The translations under genes and the position numbers were made by a program. The notes under the pieces are model-generated. The model saw only the letters and a program-made list of their open reading frames with translations, had not been told where the DNA came from and did no database searches. A stretch of DNA of 64,000 nt from an uncultured bacterium (lineage in GTDB: Bacteria > Verrucomicrobiota > Kiritimatiellia > CAIKKV01 > CAITUY01): NCBI GenBank assembly GCA_903895695.1, contig CAITUY010000031.1, positions 18,689 to 82,688 of the forward strand. The letters run 5' to 3'. This document shows, piece by piece, positions 1-8,354 of this stretch. Every line of letters starts with the position of its first letter. Position 1 is the stretch's first letter.

Positions 1-116
1 AGTCGCCCGGCGACGGGCTGCCGCCGTACGAACTCGACCGCGTACTGGGCCGTTGTCTCAAGAAGCCGCTCAAGGCGGACGACGCCATCAGCTTCGACAT
101 TTTGAAGAAAGCCTGA
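1..116 (+). CDS. NeuB-family sialic/nonulosonic acid synthase, C-terminal end (partial)
   Basis: Only the last 37 codons are in the window, read in the frame that ends with TGA at 114-116. They encode a segment beginning SPGDGLPPYELDRVLG and ending FDILKKA. This resembles the C-terminal SAF (antifreeze-like) domain of NeuB/LegI/SpsE synthases, which condense phosphoenolpyruvate with an amino-hexose to make a nine-carbon 2-keto-3-deoxy acid. The SAF domain caps the active site of the partner subunit in these dimers. The neighbouring KdsC-like phosphatase and the CMP-sugar synthetase at 13 kb fit this role. The catalytic barrel lies outside the window, so the exact substrate (Neu5Ac, legionaminic or other) cannot be told. 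Confidence 0.72.
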   Translation, partial: SPGDGLPPYELDRVLGRCLKKPLKADDAISFDILKKA

Positions 117-120
117 ACCC

Positions 121-633
121 ATGAACCGGTCCCTGCTCCCGACGATCCGCAGGCTTCGCCTGGCGGTCTTCGATTTCGACGGCGTGTTCACCGACAACCG
201 GGTGCTGGTTTCGGAGGACGGCAAGGAAAGCGTGATGTGCTGCCGCAGCGACGGTTATGGCCTGCGCCGGCTCGAGTCGGTCGGCGTGCATCCCCTGATC
301 CTCTCGTCGGAACCCAGCCGGGTCGTTGTCCAACGGGCCAAAAAGCTGAAGCTCGAATGCCTGCACGGGGTAGACGACAAGCAGGCCGAGTTGAGGAAAC
401 TGGCCCGCCGCGAAGGGGTTGATCTGGCGGAGGTCGCTTATGTCGGCAACGATATCAACGACGCCGACTGCCTGAAGATCGTCGGCCTGCCAGTGGTCGT
501 GCACGACGCATGGCCGTCGGTGCGCCGGCTGGCCCGATGGGTACTCGCGCGCGACGGCGGCACGGGCGCCGTGCGCGAGTTCGCCGACGTGGTGTGGGAA
601 GCCAGGAGACGCAGCCATGGACAAACTATTTGA
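121..633 (+). CDS. KdsC-like HAD phosphatase
   Basis: A 170-residue HAD-superfamily protein of the compact C0 (capless) type seen in KdsC and in the phosphatase domain of some CMP-sialate synthetases. The nucleophile motif DFDGVFTD puts D18 and D20 in the active site. The Mg-binding motif GNDINDADC is at about 109-117. Family members remove phosphate from 3-deoxy-ulosonate 8- or 9-phosphates. The gene starts 5 bp after the NeuB-like stop, so the pair probably acts in sequence on an ulosonic acid phosphate. The 3' end overlaps the next gene by 17 bp, indicating co-translation. Substrate identity is inference. Confidence 0.85.
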   Translation: MNRSLLPTIRRLRLAVFDFDGVFTDNRVLVSEDGKESVMCCRSDGYGLRRLESVGVHPLILSSEPSRVVVQRAKKLKLECLHGVDDKQAELRKLARREGVDLAEVAYVGNDINDADCLKIVGLPVVVHDAWPSVRRLARWVLARDGGTGAVREFADVVWEARRRSHGQTI

Positions 634-1432
634 CCTGAAGAACCGCGTGGCGGTGGTCACCGGCGGCATGGGCCAGCTCGGCGTCGAGTACGGCCTGGCG
701 CTGGCGGAGCGCGGCGTCAAGGTCGCGGCGTTCGACGTGACCGACGTACCCAAGGTGCGGAGCGCCGAGATTGCGAAAGCGAAGAAGGCGGGCAAGATGC
801 GCTGCTACCGGGTGGACATTACCCGGCGCGAATCCGTACGCGACGGCCTTCGCCAGGTCATGGAGCGGTGGGCGTGCCCGCACATTCTCATCAACAATGC
901 GGCCATCGACTCGCCGCCCGACGCGCCGCCCTCCGAGGTCGGGCCGTTCGAGGAGTACCCCGAGGCGTCGTTCGACAAAGTCATGAGCGTGAATGTCAAA
1001 GGCACGTTCGTCTGTTGCCAGGTCATCGGCGGGGCCATGGCCAAGGCGGGCCGCGGCTCGATCGTCAACGTGTCGTCCATCTACGGGATCCTTTCCCCTT
1101 GTCAGGACATCTACGAATTCCGGCGCAAGAAGGGCGAGGTCTTCTACAAGCCCGTGGCGTACTCTACGTCGAAATCGGCGATCCTCAACCTGACCCGTTA
1201 CCTGGCCACCTACTGGGCGAAGAAGGGCGTGCGGGTGAACACGTTGACGCCGTCGGGGATCTTCAACAACCAGGCGCCGGAGTTCCTGGAGGCATACCAG
1301 GCGCGGATGCCCATCGGTCGCATGGCCAAGGCCGGCGAGTTGGTCGGCCCCGTGGTGTTCCTGGCATCCGACGCCTCTTCGTACATGACCGGCGCCAATC
1401 TCGTCGTGGATGGTGGCTGGTCGGCTTGGTAG
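617..1432 (+). CDS. SDR-family NAD(P)-dependent oxidoreductase
   Basis: A 271-residue classical short-chain dehydrogenase/reductase. The Rossmann glycine motif TGGMGQLG is at residues 15-22, NNAA is near 92-95, and the catalytic YxxxK is Y182/K186 (YSTSK), with a serine in the preceding NVSSIYG segment. The family oxidises or reduces a hydroxyl/keto group. SDRs beside NeuB and KdsC homologues are frequent in nonulosonic-acid and surface-sugar clusters, so a role in modifying that sugar or its precursor is likely but not shown. The start overlaps the phosphatase gene by 17 bp. The following 77 bp contain no gene and separate this group from the efflux operon. Confidence 0.88.
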   Translation: MDKLFDLKNRVAVVTGGMGQLGVEYGLALAERGVKVAAFDVTDVPKVRSAEIAKAKKAGKMRCYRVDITRRESVRDGLRQVMERWACPHILINNAAIDSPPDAPPSEVGPFEEYPEASFDKVMSVNVKGTFVCCQVIGGAMAKAGRGSIVNVSSIYGILSPCQDIYEFRRKKGEVFYKPVAYSTSKSAILNLTRYLATYWAKKGVRVNTLTPSGIFNNQAPEFLEAYQARMPIGRMAKAGELVGPVVFLASDASSYMTGANLVVDGGWSAW

Positions 1433-1473
1433 GGATCCTCCCGAACGACCATGAGTTCCGCTGTGGTTTAAGC

Positions 1474-1500
1474 TTGGCGTCAGGTGCCTGCGCCTATCTT
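1474..1500 (+). promoter_or_regulatory. candidate promoter of the efflux operon
   Basis: TTGGCG (1474-1479) and TATCTT (1495-1500) are separated by 15 bp in the only gap upstream of the outer-membrane efflux gene. Transcription would start about 1507, almost at the ATG at 1510, and no Shine-Dalgarno sequence precedes that ATG. The spacer is shorter than optimal, so this is a weak prediction. Confidence 0.25.
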
Positions 1501-1509
1501 TGCACGCTT

Positions 1510-2751
1510 ATGAGTATGAACCTGAGATTACATGGGTCCATCCGTTGGATTCTGGTTCCATGGCTGGCCTGGGCCGTGTCCGGCAAGGCGGCCGAATCGC
1601 CGCCCTTGACCGTGGCGTCGGCCGTGGCAGAAGCCATCCAGAATAATGGTGGGCGACGGCTGCTGTTGGCGCACATTGAGACCGCGCGCGGCAGCGCCCG
1701 GGCCGGCGACGCGTACCCGTTCAACCCCGCCGCGGTTTACACCGAAGGGATCGACCGCCATGTTGGTGTCAGCCAGACGCTGGAGTGGCCGGGCAAGCGG
1801 GCGCTGAGGGAGGCCTTGGCCAAGCATGATGTCGAGGCCGCGGAGATTGCCGTGACCGGGTTCACGATCGCCCTGGCGGCGGAAGTACGCACCGCCTTTT
1901 TCGAATTGCTGGCCGCGCGCGAGCAGGCCGTGTTTGCGGAAGACGACTGCCAAGCCGCCCGAGCGATCGCCGACGTGGCCCATCAGCGCGTCGAGAAGGG
2001 CTTTGTCTTGCCGGGCGAGGAACTCAAAGCGCGCGCGGAACTGGTCGATGCCGAACGTCAACGCCAGTCGGCGCAGCAGGCCATCATCCTCGCGGGGTTG
2101 GCGCTGAACCAGTGGCTCGGCCGGCCGGGCGATGCGCCACCGCCCGCCGTGGTTGGCACGCTGCTCGAAGCGCCGCCCGAGGTGCCGCTGGCCGCCCTGC
2201 TGGCCGCGGCAAGTGCCCGACATCCGGACCTGAGAGCCCAGGCTTTGGAGATCCGCAAGGCGGACGAGCGCGTATCCCTGGCGCGGAAGGAACGCGGTCC
2301 CGATATCGGGGTCGAGGTTTTCTATGAACAAAACTCGCGCGACACGAGTGAGCAGAAGGCGGGCTTCGGCGTAACCGTGCCGTTGCCCGTCTGGTCGGCC
2401 GGCGGCGCGGTCGTCGACAGCGCGCTAGCAGCCAGGGCCGAAGCAGAGCTGTCGCTGGAAAAGCGATGCGGCGAAGTGAGCGCCCAGGTGCGTCGCGCCC
2501 ATGCGGTCCTCATTGGCGCCGAGCGCGACCTGGCCCTGTTTCCCTCCGAACTGGCGAAAGACCTGGAGGCCCAGGGCCGCGCGGCGCGCGACAAGTATGC
2601 AACGGGTGCATTCCCGTTCACGGCACTCATCGACCTGCAGCAGACCCGTCGTCGTTACCTGAAGAGTCATGTCGACGCTTTGTTGGCGGTGCGCCGGGCG
2701 CGATCCGAGTTGGAAGAGGCGGCTGGTATTTCGCTGGAGGAGCTAAAATGA
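1510..2751 (+). CDS. TolC/CzcC-type outer-membrane efflux protein
   Basis: A 413-residue protein that begins with a signal peptide (basic MSMNLRLHGSIRW, hydrophobic core, AVSGKA cleavage region). The two-part helical repeat of the outer membrane efflux family follows, and it is rich in Ala/Glu/Arg coiled-coil heptads. It would form the trimeric exit duct of a tripartite pump. An open frame continues upstream to 868 but runs antiparallel in meaning to the SDR gene. ATG 1510 is the first start that gives a signal peptide; ATG 1516 is an alternative. It ends in an ATGA overlap with the adaptor gene, and the RND pump follows, so the three form one operon. Confidence 0.88.
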   Translation: MSMNLRLHGSIRWILVPWLAWAVSGKAAESPPLTVASAVAEAIQNNGGRRLLLAHIETARGSARAGDAYPFNPAAVYTEGIDRHVGVSQTLEWPGKRALREALAKHDVEAAEIAVTGFTIALAAEVRTAFFELLAAREQAVFAEDDCQAARAIADVAHQRVEKGFVLPGEELKARAELVDAERQRQSAQQAIILAGLALNQWLGRPGDAPPPAVVGTLLEAPPEVPLAALLAAASARHPDLRAQALEIRKADERVSLARKERGPDIGVEVFYEQNSRDTSEQKAGFGVTVPLPVWSAGGAVVDSALAARAEAELSLEKRCGEVSAQVRRAHAVLIGAERDLALFPSELAKDLEAQGRAARDKYATGAFPFTALIDLQQTRRRYLKSHVDALLAVRRARSELEEAAGISLEELK

Positions 2752-3722
2752 CCCGTACAATCCGCTTGCTGCCGGTTTGTGTTGCGATGCTGGCATTGGT
2801 GGCCGGCCCCGGCAGGGCGGCTGACAAAGATGATGACGACGACAAGAAGCCCGCGCCTGCGGCGCGGACCGAGGCCCCGGCCAGGGAGACCAATGGCGTG
2901 GTGAATCTAGCCGCCGAGGCCGTCGCCGCCAATCATGTGCAAAGCGTTGTCGCGCGGCGCAGTTCCGCCTTTGTGACGACGCAGGTTCCCGGGCGTATCG
3001 CGTTCGATCCCAACGCTACCGCGGAAGTTCACGCGCCGATGGAAGGCCGGCTGCTGACGTGGTCGGTTGGCGTTGGCGATGTCGTTCACGAGGGCGCCGT
3101 GCTGGCCCGCCTGGACAGCCCCCAGAACCTGGGCGCGCCGCTGGCGGTGAAAGCGCCGAAGGACGGCGAGATCATCGAGCGCACTGCGGCAATCGGGGCG
3201 TGGGTCCAGCCTGCGGACAAACTAGCCGTGATCACGGATCGATCGACGATGTTGGCTGCCGCCCAGGTGCGGGAGGATTTGGTAGGCAAGATCCTGACCA
3301 ACGCCCCAGCCGTCTTCCGGGTGCTGGCGTTTCCGGAGGCAACGTTCACCGGCCGCTTGCTGCGCATTAGCGCCAGCGTCGAACCCGAGACGCGCACGGT
3401 GGAGTTCTGGTATGCCGTGCCGAACACCGATCGCATGCTGCGGGCCGGGATGTTTGCCGCGGCGTCGCTGGCGACCGACCGCGTGGAGAACAGTCTTATT
3501 GTGCCCGAGGAAGCCGTGCAAACCGTTCATGACCATTCGGTGGTCTTCGTTGAGGAACAGTCGGGAAGGTACCGCATGGTCCCGGTGCGACTGGGCCGCA
3601 CCGTCGACCAGGCTTACGAGGTGCTCGGTGGTCTGGCCGACGGCTCGCGGGTCGTCTCCTCCGGCAGTTTCATACTGAAATCCGAAGTGCTCCGCAGCGA
3701 ACTGACGGGAGATTCGGATTGA
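2748..3722 (+). CDS. RND efflux adaptor (membrane fusion protein, CzcB/CusB-like)
   Basis: A 324-residue periplasmic adaptor. A signal peptide ends near ...GPGRAAD, followed by an acidic/lysine stretch (DKDDDDDKK) that could bind cations. The lipoyl/barrel-sandwich half-motifs are around VHAPMEGRL and VKAPKDGEI, then a beta-barrel domain (VEPETRTVEFW) and a membrane-proximal domain. The barrel-sandwich halves are joined almost directly, with no long helical hairpin, as in short CzcB-like adaptors. It links the inner-membrane pump to the outer-membrane duct. The start overlaps the previous stop as ATGA; the pump gene begins 34 bp downstream. Confidence 0.9.
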   Translation: MTRTIRLLPVCVAMLALVAGPGRAADKDDDDDKKPAPAARTEAPARETNGVVNLAAEAVAANHVQSVVARRSSAFVTTQVPGRIAFDPNATAEVHAPMEGRLLTWSVGVGDVVHEGAVLARLDSPQNLGAPLAVKAPKDGEIIERTAAIGAWVQPADKLAVITDRSTMLAAAQVREDLVGKILTNAPAVFRVLAFPEATFTGRLLRISASVEPETRTVEFWYAVPNTDRMLRAGMFAAASLATDRVENSLIVPEEAVQTVHDHSVVFVEEQSGRYRMVPVRLGRTVDQAYEVLGGLADGSRVVSSGSFILKSEVLRSELTGDSD

Positions 3723-3756
3723 GGCGGAAGACGGCGCTCCGGCCTCATCACAACCC

Positions 3757-6700
3757 ATGAATACGCTCATTCAGTTTGCATTGCGCCAGCGTCTGCTGGT
3801 CGTGCTGGCTACGCTCCTGTTGATCGGTATCGGCATCCGGGCGTTCCAGATGCTGCCGATCGACGCGGTGCCGGATATCACCAATGTCCAGGTACAGGTC
3901 AACACGGCCGTCAAGGCGTTCGCGCCGGCTGAGGTGGAAAGCCTCGTCACGGCGCCCATCGAGACCGCGATGAGCGGCATTCCCGACGTGGAGGACGTCC
4001 GCTCGCTGACCAAGTACGGGCTCTCGCAAGTGACCGTGGTGTTCAAGGACGGCACGGATATCTACTGGGCTCGGCAGCGCATCATGGAACGACTGCTGGA
4101 AGCGCGCGACCAGTTGCCTGCGGGGATCACGGAGCCCGCCATGGGGCCGATATCCACGGGTTTGGGCGAGATCTACCAGTACTGTCTGAACGGCGACGGG
4201 TACTCGCCGACCGAACTGCGCACCATCCAGGACTGGATGGTCAGGCCGCAACTGCGCGGCGTGCCCGGCGTCGCCGAGGTAAATTCCATCGGCGGCTACG
4301 AGAAGCAGTATCAGGTCGCGCCGGATCCCGGGAAACTGACCAGCTACGGCCTGACGTTTCGCGACGTGATTCAGGCTTTGAGCGCCAATAACGCCAATGT
4401 CGGCGGCGCTTTCATCGAGCACCAGGGGGAGCAGTACCTCATCCGTGGCGTGGGCCTGGTGCAATCGGTTGCCGACGTCGAAGACATCGTCCTCGCCACG
4501 CGGGGCGGCGTGCCGGTGCGTGTCCGTGACGTGGCGTGGGTCGGGCTGGGCGAAGAACTCCGCACCGGGGCCGCCACGGAGCGCGGTCACGAGGTGGTGC
4601 AGGGCATGGCGATGATGCTGACGGGAGAGAACTCCCGAACCGTCGCGATCCGCGTCCGCAAGAAGCTCCAGGAGATCCAGAAGGCGCTCCCCAAGGGTGT
4701 CGTCATCAAGACGTTGTACGACCGCACCGACCTGGTCAACGAGACCATTCGAACGGTGCGCAACAACCTGTTCGAGGGCGGCATCCTGGTTGTCGTCGTG
4801 TTGTTGCTGTTGTTGGGAAACATTCGGGGGGCGCTGATTGTGGCGGCGGCGATTCCGCTCGCCATGCTCTTTGCCGTGACCGGCATGGTACAGGGCAAAG
4901 TCTCCGGAAATCTCATGAGCCTCGGGGCCATCGATTTCGGTCTGATTGTGGACGGCACGGTGGTGATGGTTGAAAACATCGTGCGCCGGCTTGGCGAACG
5001 CCAGCGGCAACTGGGCCGTGTCCTGACCGGCGAGGAACACCGCCGCACGGTCGGCGAGGCGGCGGCGGAGATGAGCCGGCCGGTGACGTTCGCCGTCGGC
5101 ATCATCATGATCGTCTACCTGCCCATCCTGATGCTGCAGGGCGTCGAGGGCAAGATGTTCCGCCCCATGGCGTTCACCGTGTTGCTGGCGCTGGCCGGCG
5201 CGCTCGTGGTGACGATGACGCTGGCGCCGGCGCTCTGTTCCCTGATCCTGCGGGGCCGCATGGCCGGGAGGCCGAACGCGGCGATCCGCTGGCTCCAGGC
5301 ATGCTATGCGCCGGCCCTGCGGCTGGCCCAACGTTGGCGCTGGCTGACGGTCGGTGCGACGGTGGCGGTCGTCGTGGCCGCGGGGTTATTGTTCTCGCGG
5401 CTCGGCGCCGAGTTCGTGCCGCAACTGGATGAAGGCTCAATCGACGTCAAGCCGATCCGCCTGCCGAGCATCTCGCTGTCGCAATCGGTCGAGTTGCAGA
5501 AACAGTTGGACACCGCCTTGCTGGAGTTTCCGGAAGTCGACAACGTTTACTCGCGTGTGGGCACCAGCGAGGTTGCCAACGAACCCTTGGGGCCTGATAC
5601 CGGCGACACGTTCGTCATGCTCAAACCCCGCATCAAATGGCCCCACGGCGAGACCAAGGCGCAGTTGGCGGACAAGGTTTCCGAACGGCTTCGCCGGCTG
5701 CCCGGCCAGAATGTCTCGCTGTCGCAGCCAATCCAGGACCGCTTCGACGAGTTGATTGCGGGCGTGCGCGCCGAAGTGGCGATCAAGGTATTTGGCGACG
5801 ACTTTGACGTGCTCAAGCGGGCCGGCGCCCGAATTCGCGACGTGGTGGCGGCCGTGCCCGGGGCGCGGGACGTCCAGTTCGAGCAAATCAGCGGCCTGCC
5901 GATGCTCGAAATCCGGGTGGATCGTGAGGCGATCGCGCGGCATGGCGTGAATGTCGCCGACGTGCTCGACCTGATCGAAACTGCCATCGGCGGGAAGCCG
6001 GCCGGGCAGTTATTCGAAGGCGAGAAGCGCTTCGACATCGTCGTACGGCTTCCGTCCCGCATCCGGGACCACGTGGCCGAACTGAGACAACTCACCGTGA
6101 AGACGCCCGGCGGCGCATTGATCCCGCTGTCGCTATTGGCCCATATCAACATTACCGAGGGTCTCAACCAGATCAACCGCGAACAGGGCAGTCGGCGCGC
6201 CGCTGTGCAGTGCAACGTGCGGGGCCGTGATATCGCAGGGTTCATCAAGGATGTGCAGGCGCGCATTGCCGCCGAGGTTCAACCCGGACTGCCCGCCGGC
6301 TACCATATCGAATACGGCGGCCAGTTTGAAAATCTGCGGGCGGCCCGGGCTCGCCTGGCGATCGTCGTGCCCCTGGCCCTGGTGTTGATCTTCTTCCTGC
6401 TGTTCAGCGCGTTCCAGAGTGTGCGACAGGCGTTGCTGATTTTCACCGGCGTCCCGCTGGCCCTTAGCGGCGGCGTGTTCGCGCTCGCCTTGCGCAACAT
6501 GCCCTTCAGCATCACCGCGGCCATCGGTTTCATCGCGCTTAGCGGTGTCGCCGTGCTGAACGGGGTCGTGATGGTCAGTTACTTCAACCGCTTGCGGGAT
6601 GAAGGCAAGAGCGTCGCCGACGCCGTCGCGGAGGGCGCGCTGACGCGCCTGAGGCCCGTGATGATGACCGCGTTGGTGGCCAGTCTCGGATTTGTGCCCA

Positions 6701-6858
6701 TGGCCATTGCCACCGGCACGGGCGCCGAGGTGCAGCGTCCGCTGGCCACGGTCGTCATCGGCGGCCTGATCACTTCCACGCTTATGACGTTGATCATCCT
6801 CCCCATCCTTTACCAATGGGGACTCAGAACGAAGCCGGTGACGGCAGAAGCGATATAG
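3757..6858 (+). CDS. CzcA/CusA-family heavy-metal RND efflux pump
   Basis: A full-length 1033-residue RND transporter with the usual two repeats of six transmembrane helices and two large periplasmic loops. The TM4 motif DFGLIVDG (about residue 392-399) carries the acidic proton-relay residues typical of the heavy-metal (HME) branch. Other HME signatures are the EFVPQLDEG segment and GTSEVANEP near residue 600. The family exports Cu, Ag, Zn, Co or Ni by proton antiport from the periplasm or cytoplasm. The ligand cannot be fixed from sequence by eye. It is the last gene of the efflux trio; the aldehyde dehydrogenase starts 22 bp later. Confidence 0.93.
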   Translation: MNTLIQFALRQRLLVVLATLLLIGIGIRAFQMLPIDAVPDITNVQVQVNTAVKAFAPAEVESLVTAPIETAMSGIPDVEDVRSLTKYGLSQVTVVFKDGTDIYWARQRIMERLLEARDQLPAGITEPAMGPISTGLGEIYQYCLNGDGYSPTELRTIQDWMVRPQLRGVPGVAEVNSIGGYEKQYQVAPDPGKLTSYGLTFRDVIQALSANNANVGGAFIEHQGEQYLIRGVGLVQSVADVEDIVLATRGGVPVRVRDVAWVGLGEELRTGAATERGHEVVQGMAMMLTGENSRTVAIRVRKKLQEIQKALPKGVVIKTLYDRTDLVNETIRTVRNNLFEGGILVVVVLLLLLGNIRGALIVAAAIPLAMLFAVTGMVQGKVSGNLMSLGAIDFGLIVDGTVVMVENIVRRLGERQRQLGRVLTGEEHRRTVGEAAAEMSRPVTFAVGIIMIVYLPILMLQGVEGKMFRPMAFTVLLALAGALVVTMTLAPALCSLILRGRMAGRPNAAIRWLQACYAPALRLAQRWRWLTVGATVAVVVAAGLLFSRLGAEFVPQLDEGSIDVKPIRLPSISLSQSVELQKQLDTALLEFPEVDNVYSRVGTSEVANEPLGPDTGDTFVMLKPRIKWPHGETKAQLADKVSERLRRLPGQNVSLSQPIQDRFDELIAGVRAEVAIKVFGDDFDVLKRAGARIRDVVAAVPGARDVQFEQISGLPMLEIRVDREAIARHGVNVADVLDLIETAIGGKPAGQLFEGEKRFDIVVRLPSRIRDHVAELRQLTVKTPGGALIPLSLLAHINITEGLNQINREQGSRRAAVQCNVRGRDIAGFIKDVQARIAAEVQPGLPAGYHIEYGGQFENLRAARARLAIVVPLALVLIFFLLFSAFQSVRQALLIFTGVPLALSGGVFALALRNMPFSITAAIGFIALSGVAVLNGVVMVSYFNRLRDEGKSVADAVAEGALTRLRPVMMTALVASLGFVPMAIATGTGAEVQRPLATVVIGGLITSTLMTLIILPILYQWGLRTKPVTAEAI

Positions 6859-6880
6859 TCCCTTCGCGGAGAAGATACTT

Positions 6881-8347
6881 ATGACGACCATTCCCCATGA
6901 CGTGATGAACTGGATTGACGGCCGGGAGTGCCCGGCGACGACAGGCCAATGGTTCGACAACGTGAGCCCGGCGGACAACCGCGTCCTGTGTCGCGTGGCG
7001 CGCTCGGGCGCCGAGGACGTCCGTGCGGCCGTAGCGGCGGCACGAATCGCTCAACCCGGCTGGGCACAGAAGACGGCGGTCGCGCGCGGCGATCTCCTGC
7101 GCGAGATTGCGCTCGCCCTGCGGACGCGCCGACAGGACATCGCCGAACTGGTGGCGCAGGAAACGGGCAAATCCGTGAAACTCGCGCTGGGCGAAGCCGA
7201 TGCGGCCATCGAGATGGGGATGTTTGTCGCGGGCGAAGGCCGGCGCCTGTATGGCCGCACCACGACCGCCAGCATGCCGCACCGGACGGTGATGACGGTG
7301 AGGCAGCCCCTCGGGGTCGCCGGGTTGATCATTTCATTCAACACCCCGATGCCCAACATCGCGTGGAAGGTGTTCCCGGCCCTGCTTTGCGGCAACGCGG
7401 CGGTGCTCAAGCCCTCGGAAGACACGCCACTATCCGCCTGGCTCTTCGCCCGGCTCTGCCAGGAAGCCGGCCTGCCGGCCGGCGTCCTGAACATCGTGCA
7501 CGGCTACGGGCGTGAAGCCGGCCTGCCGCTGGTGGAGTCGCCGGACGTTGATCTCGTGAGCTTCACGGGGTCGTGCGAGACGGGGCGCAGCATTCAGAAG
7601 GTGGCGGGCGAGCGGCTGGCCAAGGTCTGCCTGGAACTGGGCGGCAAGAATGCGCTGGTCGTCTGCGACGACGCCGCCCTGGACAACGCCGTGAACTGGA
7701 CGCTCCAGGCGGCCTTCAGCAACGCGGGTCAGCGGTGCGCGGCCGCGAGCCGCATCGTCGTCTTCGACGCGGTCTACGACCGGTTCCGCGATTTGGTGGT
7801 GAAGGCGACGCGGGAACTTGCGGTGGGGCCGGCGGACACGGATTTCATGGGGCCGGTGATTAATGCGCGCCAGGTGGCGAAGCTGGAGGACGCGGTCCGG
7901 CAAGCCAAAGCCGCAGGGGCGGTCATTCTGGCCGGCGGGGCGAAGCTCACGGACCCCGCGCACGCGGCGGGGTGCTACATGGCGCCCACCCTGTTGGAGA
8001 ATGTGGCGCCCGATGCCGACATTTCGCAGCAGGAGCTGTTCGGGCCGGTCGCCGTCCTGTATCGCGTGGCGGGCTTCGAGGAGGCGCTGGCGCTCGTGAA
8101 TCATTCCCGCTACGGCCTGACCGCTGCCATCCACACGGCCAGCCTGCACCGGGCCATGACCTTTGCAGAGCGCGTCGAGGCGGGCGTGGTGGTGGTGAAC
8201 GGCGGCACCCACGGCAGTGAGCCGCATATGGGGTTCGGCGGCGTGAAGAACTCGGGCACGGGTTGGCGTGAGGCGGGTACCGAGGCGCTGGACGTCTATA
8301 GTGACTGGAAATACATCAACCTCATTCACAGCCCCGGTTGCTGCTGA
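6881..8347 (+). CDS. NAD(P)-dependent aldehyde dehydrogenase
   Basis: A 488-residue aldehyde dehydrogenase of normal family length. The general base is E252 in LELGGKN and the catalytic thiol is C286 in AGQRCAAAS. The cofactor-binding FTGSCETG and the C-terminal ELFGPV motif are also present. It oxidises an aldehyde to the acid. Which aldehyde is not evident. It sits between the efflux operon and the glycan genes, and the next gene begins 7 bp after its stop, so it may supply or oxidise a sugar-derived aldehyde for the glycan pathway (inference). Confidence 0.93.
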   Translation: MTTIPHDVMNWIDGRECPATTGQWFDNVSPADNRVLCRVARSGAEDVRAAVAAARIAQPGWAQKTAVARGDLLREIALALRTRRQDIAELVAQETGKSVKLALGEADAAIEMGMFVAGEGRRLYGRTTTASMPHRTVMTVRQPLGVAGLIISFNTPMPNIAWKVFPALLCGNAAVLKPSEDTPLSAWLFARLCQEAGLPAGVLNIVHGYGREAGLPLVESPDVDLVSFTGSCETGRSIQKVAGERLAKVCLELGGKNALVVCDDAALDNAVNWTLQAAFSNAGQRCAAASRIVVFDAVYDRFRDLVVKATRELAVGPADTDFMGPVINARQVAKLEDAVRQAKAAGAVILAGGAKLTDPAHAAGCYMAPTLLENVAPDADISQQELFGPVAVLYRVAGFEEALALVNHSRYGLTAAIHTASLHRAMTFAERVEAGVVVVNGGTHGSEPHMGFGGVKNSGTGWREAGTEALDVYSDWKYINLIHSPGCC

Positions 8348-8354
8348 GGCGAGC

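Noticed and set aside
868..1509. Upstream part of the long plus-strand frame that runs into the outer-membrane efflux gene
   Set aside because: It lies inside the SDR gene in another frame, and the signal peptide begins at 1510.
3748..5331. 527-codon minus-strand open frame antisense to the RND pump
   Set aside because: Composition is His/Arg/Asp/Gln-rich as expected for the antisense of a GC-rich gene; no motif and no start signal. The pump is clearly the real gene.
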